A stretch of 64,000 bases of DNA. Source: Tranzscheliella williamsii. Its lineage: Eukaryota > Basidiomycota > Ustilaginomycetes > Ustilaginales > Ustilaginaceae. Under the pieces are notes generated by a model that made no database searches, was not told the DNA's origin, and saw nothing but the letters and a program-made list of their open reading frames with translations. The translations under genes were made by a program, and so were the position numbers. Each line of letters opens with the position of its first letter. Within the stretch, counting starts at the first letter, position 1. The stretch is from contig JALBYF010000013.1 in assembly GCA_023212725.1 (NCBI GenBank), positions 124,001 through 188,000 of the forward strand. The letters run 5' to 3'. Shown one piece after another: positions 38,470 through 48,900 of the stretch.

Positions 38470-39321
38470 GTTTGCTCAAGTGCTTCGAGTGGGGGCGGGC
38501 GAGGATGATGAACAGGCTACGGCAAGGGTAGCTGGCTGTTTGGCAGCTGCAGTGTGGTGAGAGCTAGCGGTAGATGCAGATCCGATTGAGCCTTCGCGGC
38601 CAGTCCAGTGCTTCCGCTTCTTCACCGTACTGGCTATGACTCGGCGAGCTTGATGTTGGGTAATAGGCAAAGACCAAGCGGTGAACGATCCAGGTGTAAG
38701 GTGAGTGGTGGAGCAAAAGCAACACACATAAAGTGCAGGGGCCAGCAGATTCGACTGTACAATGTTAGGCCGCGGACAAGCGGGATCTGTTCGACACGTG
38801 CTACTCCGATCCCGATCCAATCTGACGATTCGCTACGGTGCCCGATCTGGATAAGGTATACAGGTAGTGCAAGTTGACTGGGCCACGACTCTCAGACGAC
38901 GCGGCCTCGACAGCAACCATAAGGACCGCATAGAGGATCATGAGCTGGCGTGTGTGGGCGGAGGAGCCTAAGAGATGGTGCCTCAAATACAGGCGGGACT
39001 GGGAAAGCGGGAAAGGACCTAGGGTTGCCCAGAGCAGATGCTCTCCTCGTAGCTACTGTAGCCTACTGAAGGCACAGCTTCCCGCCATGAACCCATTGCC
39101 CCAAGACCCCAGCCGACTTGCTCAACTGAACAACATGTTCGATAGCACGCGATAACGGCGAACCAAGAGCGGCCTTAGATGAGGGGTTTTGCTGGTGGTA
39201 ATGCTATTGAAGGGTAGCGTTCTCCGGTAAAAATACAAGAAGTCGAGCGGTTCAAGGATTCGACAAGCGCCCTACTATATGCTGTGAAATACAGCGAGTA
39301 GAGATGACACGTAGGCGTTAC
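38470..39321. other. Intergenic region, TRM112 to VPS26
   Basis: 852 bp. Two short ATG frames (38940-39155 plus, 38801-38986 minus) overlap each other and show no family features. Nothing supported. Confidence 0.45.
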
Positions 39322-39787
39322 TTATTTGCCGATCTCGTGTTCGGCGAGCAGCATGTTTGGGATGCCCGACTTGATCTGGTAGATATGTTGGCAGTTCGGG
39401 CAGATCATCTGTCCCTCTACCACATGGATCTGTAAGCAGGAAGGAGGTCAGCCAGTGGTCAAAACGGCATTGTCTGCATCGCACAACTTTGTAGTCTAGA
39501 CATACCTCAAGCAGGACGCGATGCAGTAATGCTAGAAGCTCTTTGTCATCGAACGGTTGCGAGGGATCCGGCCCCTGCTCTGGCAAGGAATCATCGCCGA
39601 GGCTACGTGCCGTCTTTACCAGTGCCGACCATTCCAGTTTTGGCAGGAATCCCTTGATGAACGTCTCGTTCGGTTCCGCCTCGATCAGTTCCAGTTGCAC
39701 GTTTTTCAGGAGGAGCGGGAAGTTGTTCGATGTCGTTTGACAGGGTTTGGCGTGACACGCCAACAAGTTGTGTGTCAAGAGCCTCAT
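39322..39787 (-). CDS. TRM112: Trm112, zinc-binding activator of methyltransferases
   Basis: CDS complement join(39322..39429, 39506..39787), 129 residues; a 76-nt intron (GTATGT donor, TTACAG acceptor) joins HRVLLE to IHVVEGQMICPNC. The start at ATG 39787 gives MRLLTHNLLACHAKPC, the Trm112 N-terminus with the first zinc ligands; CPNCQ supplies the second pair, and the C-terminus SGIPNMLLAEHEIGK is diagnostic. Role: partner of Trm9 (tRNA wobble uridine), Trm11 (tRNA m2G), Bud23 (18S rRNA m7G) and Mtq2 (eRF1 glutamine methylation), stabilising each enzyme. Length matches yeast (135). Confidence 0.95.
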
Positions 39788-39871
39788 ATTTCCCAAGCTT
39801 CCTCTAGCGCAGCAGGTCTGTCCGGAAAAGAGTAGCTGGACGGCGTAATGGAAAGATCAAGGCAGCCTGGC

Positions 39872-40267
39872 TCAAGAGGATAAAGACTGTAATGTGAATG
39901 CAGGAGGGCAGGAAGGGTTCTCATGTTTCTCGACTTCCAGAAATTTGGATAGTGCGAGAGCCTGCACTCGAATCACGTGAATGTCTGTGGAGGAGTCGTT
40001 CCGCTCTAACACCCTCGGCGATGTGACTTGGGATTTGCGGTAACACCTCCATGCGTCGTGGCGACACCGTCCCGACGCTACTCAACTTACCAAGACAGCA
40101 ACGAATGGAAGCTGAACATACGAGTCTGAATTCTGGGTAGCGTCCTCGCACACAAGCGGTGCGTGCTTGGCTCGTGCCGCTGCAAAAAATTCTGTGCATT
40201 GGCTTGTGCAGCCCGAGGCGCATGCGAGCGTAATATCGGCGGATGGGTAGGTGCTTTGAGACTTCAT
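39872..40267 (-). CDS. Possible small two-exon cysteine-containing protein, unrecognised
   Basis: Proposed CDS complement join(39872..39961, 40091..40267), 88 residues. Exon 1 is 59 codons from a true ATG, contains LACASGCTSQCTEFF and PLVCED, and ends exactly at a consensus GTAAGT donor. The acceptor GTGCAG keeps the frame, reading ALALSKFLEVEKHENPSC. An alternative acceptor (CTCCTCCACAG) would end the protein after three more residues. No signal peptide and no family recognised. It would sit only 84 bp upstream of TRM112 on the same strand. The strong donor and protein-like composition are the only support. Confidence 0.3.
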
Positions 40268-40391
40268 AATAGAAATACCTTCAAGCCATAGTAACTTATA
40301 GCATCGAAGCCTTGGTAAGTATAGCTGCGCCCTGATGAAGCAAGAAAGTAGTGGCAGACAGATGAGCTGTAGATCTCCCCCGCAGAAGGCA

Positions 40392-40398
40392 TATAAAG
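40392..40398 (+). promoter_or_regulatory. TATA box of the secreted wall-protein gene
   Basis: TATAAAG, 113 bp upstream of the ATG at 40511. Confidence 0.5.
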
Positions 40399-40510
40399 TG
40401 CTGATGTCCGAATAGCCACTCCCCTCCTCGAAAGCCGTTACGGTGTGAGGCCATTACCTACTGACACCCTCAATCGATTCGAGGAAGATACGAAACCCTG
40501 TTGGGCCTGA

Positions 40511-41271
40511 ATGCTCGTCATGCACTCGATACAGCGACCTTTGTATTTTCTTCTTCTGATTACGCAGGCTGCTGTATCTTTTGCATTTGAGGTGACCTTT
40601 CCCTCAGCAACAAACTACTGGGTAGCATGCGGCTGGAACACCATCGCATGGAAGACATCTCCCAGTGATGCAAAACAGATAAGCCTGCTGCTGGAGAACA
40701 CAAACAAGACTGTGATCAATGGCGGCTTCGAGATCGGCAACGCAATCGACGCCAGCACCGGTTCCGCGCTGCTCTTCGTTCCATGCCTTGTCGAGGCTGG
40801 CGGCTACTCGCTGGCCTTCGTCAACGCAAGCCACTACAGTCATAAAAGTAAGCCAAAGCGCCGTCGCTGCGTCCGAGCTTGCCAGTATCTGACCCGCTCA
40901 TATTCGGTCCGGTTACAGAAGAAGACATTCTCTACACTTCGCCGACATTCAGTATCAAATCGCAAGGAACCAAACCGGACCCGGCTTCGGGTCAAGACGC
41001 CGTCTCGAACAAGTTTGCGCCTTTCTTTGCGTCTCCAGGTATCGCCCTGCCTCCCTCCAGAACGGTGGAGCAGCCCACCAACGTAACCAGCCCGGTCAGT
41101 GGCGTCCTGTTCGACAACCCTCCCGTTGTCAACAGCTTCCATCCCGCCCCACAGAAGGTAAATCACAACGGTGCGAAACACTCGAGCTCTTTGAGCGGCT
41201 ACTATCACGCCGTCAGTGTAGTCACCGCCGCTGCGGTGGTTGCCATCCTAAGCACATATAGCATGTGCTAG
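40511..41271 (+). CDS. Secreted KRE9/Ser-Thr-rich GPI-type cell-surface protein
   Basis: CDS join(40511..40847, 40919..41271), 229 residues; a 71-nt intron (GTAAGC donor, GGTTACAG acceptor) joins YSHK to KEDILYTSPTF. A signal peptide (PLYFLLLITQAAVSFAF) is followed by the Kre9/Knh1-type N-terminal domain of fungal GPI proteins: VTFPSATNYWVACGWNTIAW, then SPSDAKQISLLLENTN and a GYSLAFVNASH beta segment. The C-terminus has a small-residue stretch (SSSLSG) and a hydrophobic tail (AVSVVTAAAVVAILSTYS), suggesting a GPI anchor, though the last cysteine is unusual. Likely an extracellular glycoprotein of the wall or membrane, with several N-glycosylation sequons. Its precise role is unknown. Confidence 0.82.
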
Positions 41272-41422
41272 GGAAGATCAGGCCAAGTGAATTTTCACAC
41301 AACGAGTCGCCGCCCCCATTGTTGTCTTTATGTGATCGCTTCTTGGTACTTCGGCTGCGTCTCTGCTTTTTCAAACCGTGCTCATACTTTTTGCGTCATG
41401 TCTAAAAGTCTGAAAAAGCATG

Positions 41423-42568
41423 CTATGGCGTGCCACTCTCATGGACGAGGCTGTCTACTTCGGCGCTTGACAAAAGCAGGTCCTCCTCATCGAAGCTGTA
41501 GAGATGGTCGTTTCGCAGGTGGCTTTCGGGCGCAGATGATCGTGTGGTAATGTCTCGAGAGTCGTCCATGGGTAAACTAGCGCCAAACTTGGCCATTCGA
41601 TCCACGATCTCGTTGCCCTCGATGCCGGCATGTCCCTTGACATACTCCAGCTTGGGTGTCGGGTTAGTTGAGCATATCTCCATGTCCAGGTTTTGGATCA
41701 GGTCCTGATTTTGCACAGGTTGTCCGGCCGAGGTCAGCCAATTGTTGCGTTTCCAGGCTGGCAGCCATTTGGTGACAGCATTGATACTATACTGGCTGTC
41801 CGTCATGAGGATGAGCTGCGCGGTGCCATCTTTGAATGGAAACAGTTGGATCGCCCGTATCAGAGCCATGAGCTCTGCTCGATTGTTGGTCTGTACAGGG
41901 CCAGGTAGACGCCGTGACTCATTCAGATGATGAAGCGTGGGATCTTCAAAATAGACACCCCACCCTGCACGAGCGCCGGACTTGCCATTGCTAATGCTAG
42001 ACCCGTCACAGTAGACGAAAATGTTTCTTAACCTCGCAGAGCCCATACTTGAACCAGGGAACACGGGATCGATCGAAGCCATCGATGAGCTCGGCTTTGG
42101 CGCGGAGACTGCTTTGCTGGCCGTGGATGGGCGGGTGGTCGTCTTGCTGTAGGGTGCGAAGAAGAGCGGTTCCAGTGCGGTGCTTGCGCTGACAGAGCTC
42201 TGTTTGCCTCCGTATCCGCGTGCCTTGACGAACTCTTCGGCCAGCGCCCGGGTGGGAAACTTCTTATATATGCTGCCCTGGAAGCCTTTGGTCGCTGCTT
42301 CGCATTCTGACCAGGAGGTGAAGACGCCTTGCCGCCTCCCTTTCTGCACTGCATAGAAAGACCCCTTCGCTGCCTTTGGCATGTCGGAAGAACTCCGGTC
42401 AGGGTCGAAGACGAACTGCTCTGCGAAGAGCAGCTCTCCTCTGCTCAAATGGCTGACTAGCGCTTGCACTGGCCGGATTCGACAATGTGCGCCAGCACGG
42501 AAGCGCGAGATTCTTAGCCAGGCAAGACGTGGTTGTGCGCGAAACACAGATCGAGCGCAGAGGATCAT
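41423..42568 (-). CDS. RNH1: Ribonuclease H1 with possible mitochondrial and nuclear starts
   Basis: 381 residues from ATG 42568, or 319 from ATG 42382 in the same frame. From the second ATG the protein opens with the RNase H1 hybrid-binding domain (KGSFYAVQKGRRQGVFTSW, then FQGSIYKKFPTRALAEEFV), a linker of about 60 residues, and the RNase H fold. The catalytic DEDD set is FVYCDGSS, NNRAELMAL, LMTDSQYS and GHAGIEGNEIVDRMA. The segment from the first ATG is rich in Arg and hydrophobic residues with no acids for about 40 residues (MILCARSVFRAQPRLAWLRI), resembling a mitochondrial presequence, as in animal RNase H1. Role: removes RNA from R-loops and replication hybrids. It converges with the wall-protein gene. 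Confidence 0.9.
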   Translation of the reverse strand: MILCARSVFRAQPRLAWLRISRFRAGAHCRIRPVQALVSHLSRGELLFAEQFVFDPDRSSSDMPKAAKGSFYAVQKGRRQGVFTSWSECEAATKGFQGSIYKKFPTRALAEEFVKARGYGGKQSSVSASTALEPLFFAPYSKTTTRPSTASKAVSAPKPSSSMASIDPVFPGSSMGSARLRNIFVYCDGSSISNGKSGARAGWGVYFEDPTLHHLNESRRLPGPVQTNNRAELMALIRAIQLFPFKDGTAQLILMTDSQYSINAVTKWLPAWKRNNWLTSAGQPVQNQDLIQNLDMEICSTNPTPKLEYVKGHAGIEGNEIVDRMAKFGASLPMDDSRDITTRSSAPESHLRNDHLYSFDEEDLLLSSAEVDSLVHESGTP

Positions 42569-42997
42569 GCGCAAGCGCTCATTGTGATCGTATTCTTGAT
42601 TCACGCAAAAGCTCAACGTTTCGGTCCAGCCGACGAGGATGTCTAAAGAAGTGCGTCCCCAACCGGAGTATAGCACCGGTGTGAAGTGGGCGACAAAGAA
42701 GCGATAGCAAAGTCAAGAGCATAGCTGAAATGCACTTCGGTGGCCAGAAATGATATATAAGTTCAAGAAACCTGGCAGCGCGTCGGGATCTTGAGCGGCT
42801 TTACCGATGCAGGCGATGGAATTTTGGCTTTAGATCGCCATCTGCTAAGCCAGAAAGAAACACGCTCGCTTGCACCACTCGCTGTTCCATTAACGTATAA
42901 GCTTCCTCCCACGCTAGTTGCATGCTTGCTGGCTAGCCATACGCATACAGGCGCGGGAGGTATCTGGTACACGTCTCACCGACTCAGCCTGGCTCTG
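42569..42997. promoter_or_regulatory. Divergent promoter region, RNH1 and NR2C2AP-like gene
   Basis: 429 bp. A TATATAA at 42754-42760 is the only clear element; it could serve the plus-strand gene with a long leader. Confidence 0.4.
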
Positions 42998-43562
42998 ATG
43001 GAGACACAGTCGACACTCAGCCAGTCGGCTGCTTACGAACCTGGAAGGCTTGTTAACATTCTCACCAGGGACGTCAAAGTCAAGTAAGTTTCCTTTCACT
43101 CGGCCTCAGAATAGTGTCGGGCGACTGAGCGTGCTGGTTTGCTGTAGGGTATCGTCCGGCACGGTCAAAGACGGCAGAAACGTGCTTGACGGTTCGCAGG
43201 AGACATGCTGGACATCCGACCATCTTGCGCCGAACAGCAACACCGCCAACGCTCAATATACGCTCTCATTCAAGCTTGCGGAGCCAGTAGAGACCAGCGC
43301 GCTCAAGTCGCTCTCGATCACCTTCGCCGGCGGTTTCAGCCCGATCAGCTTCAGGGTGCTCGCTTCGGCAGAAGACGGCAAAACGTGGTTCCCGCTCTCG
43401 GACAGCATCTTCCCAAAAGACAGCAACGCCCGGCAGAACTTCGCTATTCCCCCTATTCCGGTTCAGCGCATGGCAATGTGGTTGCGGCTCGAATTGACCG
43501 GCAGCGCGGACGACTATGGAAGAGTAACGATATACCAGACGGAGATCCTCGCGGCTCGTTGA
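42998..43562 (+). CDS. NR2C2AP-like discoidin-fold (F5/8 type C-like) protein
   Basis: CDS join(42998..43083, 43148..43562), 166 residues; a 64-nt intron (GTAAGT donor, GCTGTAG acceptor) joins LTRDVKVK to VSSGTVKDG. Matches to nuclear-receptor-2C2-associated protein: VSS, then LDGSQETCWTSD, ITFAGGFSP, and a C-terminal GRVTIYQTEIL strand. The fold is a galactose-binding-like jelly roll. The human protein binds the TR4 receptor, but the receptor has no fungal counterpart, so the ancestral role is unknown; a small ligand- or protein-binding module is inferred. ATG 42998 is the first in frame. Its end lies 99 bp from the convergent HGSNAT-like gene. Confidence 0.78.
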
Positions 43563-43661
43563 CTGCGCTTCAGATGAGGTGTACATGCAAACATCGCCAA
43601 GGATGTCTGCAAGCTATCGGTACATTTACTTCTGGGGATTAGTGAAGACATGCCACCTAGC

Positions 43662-45482
43662 TCAGAAGAATCGCCAGAGTGAATCAGTTGAGCGGGTCGA
43701 CTTGAACCTGCCGTACGCCCTGCAAAGCGGACTCAAGATGCACAAAGCAAGCACCCAAGTGATCCAGAACGCCGGCGTGATACCGAGACCGGTCGCCTCA
43801 GGTCCGCCATCCGGCGGCTGGTCGGGCAGCTCGTGCTCGAAGAAGTAACGTGCCGGGATGGAAAGACCCATCAACAGATACATGTGAACGCTGTATAGAG
43901 CATCAAACGGCACGAGAAGAATATGATCAGCGCTTTGCCCATCCTCAAAGCGCGACGCTGTCAAAACATACACGTAGAAGAAGAGGGCTGACCCGCCGTA
44001 ATTCTTGAGGCCGGGTAATCTGATAGAAACGGAAGGGCTCAATGCCCCGAGCATGGCGAGAATTGCAAAGTTGGCCGACATGGTCATCGCAAAGAAAGAC
44101 GGGCTTGGCGGGTACTGTCAGAGCAATCAGCGAGGCTTGAGTTAGTTGTACATGCTTGGGAAGGTGAGAAACACGGCAGGGGGACGTACCTTGGTGACGT
44201 AGAAGAAGCTCTTGACGGAAACAAGGTACTGGTTCCTATCTGGTTTCGCGATCTGTTCCGGCATACGTAGACAGCCTTCCGACAGATTGCCGAAGTGCAG
44301 CACACGCGTCCCGACAAAGAGGAGCGCTAGTACCACAGCGGCTGCCGCGTTGCCTGCGACGACGGCCCTCGGCGACCAGCGTTTGTAGAGAATAATGCGG
44401 GCGTACAAGATTCCCAGCAAGCAGAACGAGATCCATGCCAGGGGAGGGAACGCGGATATGACCCGCTTCGTGATGACACGGTAGAACCAAAAGTCGAACC
44501 AAGGGCCGAGGCCAGATGGCGACTCGTCCTCGTCGGTTGCTGTTCCTAGGAAGCTCATCGAGTTGGTGGCGGGGCGGGTCCCGAGGATCTGCTCTTCGAC
44601 CGATGAGACTGGAGAGAACTGACCTGCGACTTGAGCACAATGTCCATGGTGCGCCGACATCCAGACATTCCAGAAGATTGTCAACCACGTCAGCCCGAGC
44701 AACACAGCATTGTGTAGCCAGAACGAGTACCGCTTGGAGCGCAGACTCGGGCCTTGACGACTACTGATCTGAGCCTGGATCAACGGCGCTGTGGCCTCCT
44801 CTTCCGTCTCAGTGGGGTTTTTGCTTGTCGGTCCGAGCAGGCGATCCAGAAGCTTGGACATCCATGATTCCGAGGTCGTAAAACAGAGGCAGAGCAGACC
44901 GCTAAAGAGGTAGTCGAAAGCAAGGCCGAGGAGGACGACATTGATAATGCAGAGGCCCTTCTCGGGCATCATGCTGAGCATCATCAGCTCGTTCACCAGC
45001 GCCAGTGCTATTGCCCGAACAAGGAAATGCTTGGCCAGCTTGGATTTGCTCCATCCAAGCCCGGTTCTTGAGCGGGTAAAGTAGACGGTGCCCATTCCCA
45101 TTAGGAAGAAGAATCCCGGGGCGCAGAGGTGGGTCAAGGTGCGGCTGATGTAGGCTACGGTATAGTTCCAGGAGGTCAAGACGGTACTGTCTGCCTCGCT
45201 ATCCTTGGCGGTGCCGTGGCTCCATGCGCCGAGGAAGAGAGCGGCGTGGTCAAGCGACATGAGTGCCATCAGGAGGCCGCGCAGCAGGTCAGGCGCCAGG
45301 ATACGCGATGATGCGCTCGTCGCCACAGCGGCAACAGGGGCCGCCCGCTGCAGAGAGCCGTAGTCAGCGATCCTGGATGTGCTGCCTTGCGGCGGGGCGT
45401 CGAAGTGAGCCTCCTGCACCGCGGCGCCCACGCCTGTCTCCGGGCGCACCGCGTTTATCGGCTCGTGCTCAAGATCCGTCAT
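43662..45482 (-). CDS. Multi-pass membrane protein, HGSNAT-catalytic/DUF1624-like
   Basis: CDS complement join(43662..44114, 44190..45482), 581 residues; a 75-nt intron (GTACGT donor, CTGACAG acceptor) joins FYVTK to YPPSPSFFAMTM. After a cytosolic N-terminus of about 60 residues comes APDLLRGLLMALMSLDHAAL, the signature opening helix of the heparan-alpha-glucosaminide N-acetyltransferase/DUF1624 family with its conserved D..RG..M and DH. About ten helices follow, including ISRTLTHLCAPGFFFLMG and the late ALYSVHMYLLMGLSIPARYFF. The human enzyme uses lysosomal acetyl-CoA transfer; fungi lack heparan sulfate, so an acyltransfer role on another substrate, possibly vacuolar, is inferred. Confidence 0.75.
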
Positions 45483-45971
45483 GTCGTGATGTCGTCCGAC
45501 TGCGGCAACGAGCTATGCGGGCGATCAGGCAACACGGAAACGAGTAGTGAAAGCTAGGAGACAACCTCGTTCACCGCGCCGGCGACCACCCCGCCGTGCT
45601 CAAGAACAACAGCAGCAGAGCAAGTCACAGTCCAGTCCCTTCCCAAGGCTCCCCGAGGCCATGTGGGGCTTACTCAGATGGCTTGCCTAAGCGGCAATTC
45701 GGACGTGGGCGCAGCGCCGCATCAATCCACGAAAAGCCCGCGGAGTTAAGTGGATGTGGCCATGTGGCCATGGATTTCTTTCCGGTCTCAAAACAGACTG
45801 CGCGTTTATGTGCGGCTTCTGCTTTCTTCGGGGTAGAAAAAGCTCTACTGCACGAGCCTACGCGGTCGCACAAACAGTGTTGGTGGATCTAATCTAGCTT
45901 TAACGGAAGTAGTAGTACATGGCAGGCGCGAACGCTGCTCTGTGGGGAGGGTGGCATGGCTCGGCACGGCA
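45483..45971. other. Intergenic region
   Basis: 489 bp between the start of the HGSNAT-like gene and the end of the DUF1765 gene, both on the minus strand. Nothing supported. Confidence 0.5.
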
Positions 45972-48900
45972 TTATTCGCCGGTGGAGGACCACATTGCGG
46001 GCCAGTTGACGGGGAGCCGGGGCACCTGGGCAGACTGGTCTTCCGGCAACGAAGCGAAAAACTCGTCATGCTCCTGCACCGTTTGTTCGTACTCCCGCAG
46101 GCTCTGCACCGCGTAGATGTGGAGCGTTTCGTCGTACAGATCGCTGCCGCTGGTGCCATTCATACCACAGAGTCCCAGCCCGGCCTGTTCTACATTAAGC
46201 TCAGGAACCGGCGGCACCGGCTCCTCTTCTCCACCCTCCATCCCTGCGACCAGCTCAGACGCGTGTCCTGGCAGCATCGAGGCTCTGCGCGAAAAAGCTT
46301 TCGAGATTCGCGGCGACTGTGGCACCCGGCCGGGCGTCGGTAGGTGAGCATGCATGGATTGAAGATCGAACACCGAGTCTTTCGCGATTCCAGCATCGTG
46401 TCCGATGGCGATCGGCGACGACGTCGGACTCCGCCCGGACGATGGCTTCTGGCTGTCGAGGGCCACCTTTCGCTGCTGTTGCTGCTGTTTTTGCTGGCCA
46501 TCTTGCTGCTGCTGCTCTTTGATCTCAAACTCGAAGCGGGCACCGTTTTTTGCTGATTTCGAAGGACGAATGCTGCCCGCCAGCGTCGAGGCGTCCGACA
46601 TGGAGTCCGAGTTTGAATCAAGAGACGTCCGAGGTGTAGTACGGGTGCTGCCTATTGTCTTACCATCGTCATCCGAGTCAGGCGGTCCAATTGTTCCGGG
46701 TATAGGCGGCACGTCTGAGCGTTCGCTAGCACCACGTATGCCGTCGGCAACTTCTTTGTTTCCGTTCCCCTTGCCCCCGCCTCGGAAAGCTTTCAGCCAA
46801 TTTTTCGTTTTGGACTGCGCACCGTTCTTCGTATCAGAGCTTCTGGTTGTGGGCCCTTCAGCTGCCGCCATCTTTTCGGCTTTCGATCTCGCCTCAGCAC
46901 TGCCATCCGAGTTTACACCGTCGGCGGACGCATGTTTGATCGTGCTGACGAACGTGGACGTGCCCGACCTTCTCGATTTACTGTCCTCGGATTTGTTGTC
47001 GTCCGAGCTCGAGTCAATCAGCTCGGGCGAGAGCATATCGTGGCGTTTTCGCAATGCCTCGAGGCGTGCATTGAACAAACGAACAACGCGGATCGCTGAC
47101 TTTCCGTTGGGGTCGTCAGCCGGAACGGGAAAATCCTGAATGCGCGCCAAGCGGAAAACCAGGAGGTGCAAATAGTAAGCACGTATGGTGAAGGACCAGG
47201 ACAAGAAGAGTTTATGGAAGACGGCCGGCTTGAGCAGAATCTGTTCACAAAAGTAAGTGCGATTCTCTGTAGTTGCCGTCAGGACTCCGAAGTTTGCGTA
47301 GCAGAAAGCAATCGTGCGCATGAGAGCCAAAGCGTGATCGGCATGTTCTAGTAGCATGCCGATCGTCGTGATGATGAAAGCGACGTCAATAAGCCCCTCA
47401 TTCAACAGATCGGCGGAATCCATGTGGCTGATGACGCCATCAAGCCAGTCAAGCAGACAAAAGACGCCCTGAACATCATAGAGCGAGGTTCGCTTGACGA
47501 GAGCCTTGATATGCAACCCGAGCATGGGCGCAAAGAGCATGTTGCTGCCGGCAGGGGCCCGGACGATGTCGACTACAATCGCGGTACACCTGCGATTCGC
47601 AGCCTCAAGGATGCGTGGCTTCCCAGCTGTACTTCCGGACAATACGTTTGCCGTTTCTCCGGCAGGATTGAAGTTCTTCTGAGACGAAAGCGTCGTGACT
47701 GATAGGATCACTCTGTGCACCAACGCCAGGCATTTCTGGTGTACACAAGTGGCCAAGTGAGCATAGCCAGGACCACCAAAGAAGCACTTGGACGCATTTT
47801 CAAGCCCTTTTGAGCTGGCAAACAGTCCAGCCAATTGGCGATGGTAGCTTCGGCAAAAGCTGAAAAAGAGTTCCGAGTCGTCCGACTGCCATCTTCGCAG
47901 CCAATTGCCAGACATCTCAACCTCAACTTCGGGCTGTCGCACCAAGTAGCGATCGTCTTCTGGCTGCACCACAGCATCTGGAGCCTGCAATGACTCATTG
48001 TCGAGCATTTTGAGGTAGCTTCGCGAATCTTTGTAGCATAATTGCCGTAGCGACCGCGGGAAGCGATTAACGAACTTGTTAAAGTCAGAGGGCCTCTTCT
48101 TCGGCCAATCGAACTCGTTTGAGACACGTTCCAGCGCGAACCGGTTGACTGGCAGCGCCCGAAGCAATTTGCTCGCGACACCCTCCACTCTAAAGAAGGC
48201 TACGGCTAATAGCCGGCCAGAGAAGATCAAAGTGTTTTGATAGACCCCCTTCTTGTTGAGTTCACCGATAGCGTAGGACAAAATGTGTCCAAATACAGAG
48301 GAGAAGCGAGCCTCGTCCTCTTGGTCAGCGTTGAGAATGGACACGGAAAAGTTGCGACTTTCGATGATGCAAGCAATGCTCTCAAGGATTGCTCCCCGAT
48401 CGGCCGAGGTCTGGACATGCTGTAGTTCCAAGAGCAAGTATCGAATCCAGTCGAAGAAAAGGGCTCTCCTGGCTTTGCCCTTTGCGTATAGTCCTGACCC
48501 CATAGCATCGACTGTGACTGTTTCGGCTTCGAGCGCTAAGAAAGGCAAAAGAACGGAGCGGAGGAGATGGCCACGGTCGGCAGGGACGCTTGACCCTCGA
48601 TCTTGGAACCGGCGCAGTGCATTGTCCACTTCGGCCCAAGCACTTGTGGGAAGCATGTGTCCATCACTTGAATTTTCTTCCAGACCATCGTCGCTCGAAC
48701 TTTCCGACTCCAGACCCGATAATCGATTCTCATTGCGCGTCGGCGCACGAGATTCGGAGAAGTCGGTACTGGCTTCTGAAAACCGACTTTGCTGAACAGG
48801 TGAGAGAGCTGAAAAGCCTTCATGGCTACGGCGCCAAGGCGCCAGTTCCTCGCCACTGGCCTGAGAAGCACGTAAAACAGCAGCATTGGCCACTTCACGG

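Noticed and set aside
38801..38986. Minus-strand small frame with a signal-peptide-like start
   Set aside because: Very short, with a Glu inside the hydrophobic stretch, no splice sites or family match, and overlapped by another equally weak frame.
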